From Sphingomonadales bacterium Ga0077559 (lineage in GTDB: Bacteria; Pseudomonadota; Alphaproteobacteria; Sphingomonadales; Sphingomonadaceae): 64,000 nt of DNA. This document shows, one piece after another, positions 63,015-64,000 of the stretch (position 1 is the stretch's first letter; the number at the start of each line of letters is the position of its first letter). Under the pieces are notes generated by a model. That model made no database searches. It saw only the letters and a list, made by a program, of their open reading frames with translations, and had not been told where the DNA came from. The translations under genes and the position numbers were made by a program. The DNA is taken from contig LNFK01000044.1 in NCBI GenBank assembly GCA_001464315.1, positions 78,869 through 142,868 on the forward strand, given 5' to 3'.

Positions 63015-64000
63015 ATGCCTATCAAGCCAACCTCTGGAGGCGCCTGGACGGCAGCCGTATTGTTCGCACGCCATGTCCAATCCTTCACCTTGGCAATATC
63101 GCTGGTACTGGCCGCGATGTTGGCGCTACTGAGCCAGGGAGGTCCGGTCGAACAATCATTGCAAAATTTAAAAGACGCAGTGAATTCGAAGCCAGCAAGC
63201 GGAAAAATCCACCTCATCGAAATCGACGCCAAATCGCTGGCGGTATTGGACCGTTGGCCGTGGCCACGCAGCAACCATGCAAAGCTGGTTGACCGGTTGA
63301 ACGACGCCGGTGTTGCCCAGATTGTTTTTGACGTGGATTTTTCATCTCGCTCGGCGGACCATGAAGATGCTGCATTCGCCGCATCGATTGAAAGGTCCGG
63401 CGGCAAGGTTGTTTTGCCTACCTTTCGGCAAGCCACCAATGCTGGTGATGCTAAAGCAAGCTTCGAAAATCTTCCCATCCCCGTTTTGCGCGAGCACGCG
63501 TTTTTAGGTTCCGTTAATGTGCGGCCTGAAGCCAATGGACAGGTCAATCACTATCCCTTCGGTACGATAACCGATTCAACCCCTCGCCCGTCAATCGGCG
63601 CATTATTGGCTGACTCTAGCGGACCTGTTGGCAAGGAGTTCAGGATAGACCAGTCAATAGACGTTAGCAGCATCCCGCGGCACAGTTTCGCCGACATCGT
63701 CAACAGCCGTTTCGACAAAGCCGCGTTAAAGGGTAAAAAAGTCATCATTGGTGCAACGGCGATCGAAATCGGAGATCGTTATGCGACCAATCGCTTTGGA
63801 GTCATTCCCGGTGTAGTCATTCAAGCGCTGGCGGCCGAGACTCTGATCGCAGGCCCAGCATTGCCTGACCTAGGTGCATGGCCCATGATTCTCCTGTCAC
63901 TACTGGCGCTCATTATTGCCGACAGGCTGTCCAGAAATCGGTGGCAGAACAAGGCGGTGTTTGTCATTTTTATCGCAGTGGCAGTCTTCGGTATTTCTGT
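63015..64000 (+). CDS. CHASE2-domain membrane protein, N-terminal part (3' end outside window)
   Basis: At least 328 residues, open to the window edge. One membrane helix lies near ~25-42 (LAISLVLAAMLALLSQGG). The CHASE2 sensor domain follows (~55-290): IHLIEIDAKSLAVLDRWPWP, VAQIVFDVDFSSRSADHEDA, GSVNVRPEANGQVNHYPFG, KKVIIGATAIEIGDRYAT and FGVIPGVVIQALAAETLIAG. A second hydrophobic segment begins at ~292 (WPMILLSLLALIIAD). The C-terminal output (often adenylate cyclase or kinase) is not visible. A GTG nine codons upstream is possible; GGGGGA precedes ATG 63015. With the FecR gene just upstream it forms the usual FecR-CHASE2 pair. Confidence 0.88.
   Translation, partial: MPIKPTSGGAWTAAVLFARHVQSFTLAISLVLAAMLALLSQGGPVEQSLQNLKDAVNSKPASGKIHLIEIDAKSLAVLDRWPWPRSNHAKLVDRLNDAGVAQIVFDVDFSSRSADHEDAAFAASIERSGGKVVLPTFRQATNAGDAKASFENLPIPVLREHAFLGSVNVRPEANGQVNHYPFGTITDSTPRPSIGALLADSSGPVGKEFRIDQSIDVSSIPRHSFADIVNSRFDKAALKGKKVIIGATAIEIGDRYATNRFGVIPGVVIQALAAETLIAGPALPDLGAWPMILLSLLALIIADRLSRNRWQNKAVFVIFIAVAVFGIS

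Noticed and set aside
1..64000. CRISPR array, rRNA operon or intact insertion sequence
   Set aside because: No regularly spaced direct repeats, no rRNA sequence and no transposase with flanking inverted repeats were seen.

Overview
The window looks like chromosome from a sphingomonad (Alphaproteobacteria, Sphingomonadales; Sphingorhabdus/Sphingopyxis-like is my best guess). Reasons: a CarD regulator, a single bifunctional Rsh, purS/purQ with a separate purC, an NDUFA12-type complex I protein, a CC_3452-type secreted protein, a TorF porin, RadC/JAB and winged-helix accessory genes typical of the group, and the CCTGAACTTGTTTCAGG-type intergenic repeat. Genus placement is inference.

Layout. 1-28.9 kb is a dense, mostly housekeeping core: end of a spermidine-synthase-like gene, gamma carbonic anhydrase, a TonB siderophore receptor with a Fur-box-like site and a decayed PKHD hydroxylase beside it, arsenate reductase, a GGDEF-EAL protein, fatty acyl-AMP ligase, RecX, a DJ-1/PfpI protein, Rsh, an HxlR regulator divergent from a CC_3452 protein, CarD, a DCC protein coupled to a rearranged photolyase-like protein, cytochrome b561, formate-THF ligase, two DUF2807 proteins around a methyltransferase, DUF192, NDUFA12, DUF2155 overlapping aat, purC, an M16 protease, purS, purQ and a queuosine-precursor transporter. 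A tRNA-Arg(TCT) follows at 29.0 kb.

29.1-42.1 kb is gene-poor, more AT-rich and accessory in look: isolated metabolic genes (deaminase, FdhF/YdeP-type molybdoenzyme), a GEVED-domain surface protein, a LysR regulator, two related winged-helix proteins and two related micro-proteins. The most interesting locus is a six-gene minus-strand operon (about 38.8-41.5 kb): micro-protein, membrane-anchored LuxR-type HTH protein, small helical protein, small membrane protein, RadC/JAB protein and winged-helix regulator, preceded by two similar 17-bp inverted repeats.

42.1-54.9 kb is signalling and cell surface. One five-gene overlapping operon encodes a lone receiver, a TPR/outer-membrane barrel (YaiO-like), a membrane HEAT-repeat protein, a family-2 glycosyltransferase and a large MASE1-PAS hybrid kinase with its own receiver and Hpt; it looks like a phosphorelay-linked exopolysaccharide system. 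A second cluster holds a receiver-GGDEF-EAL protein, a CHASE4-like/HAMP kinase and a TorF porin.

55-64 kb holds a small secreted protein, an ECF sigma/anti-sigma pair divergent from a subtilase across a perfect 11-bp-arm palindrome, a Ser/Gly-rich secreted protein, and a TpsB-type secretion protein divergent from a FecR-domain protein with heptad repeats, followed by a CHASE2 protein cut off by the window end.
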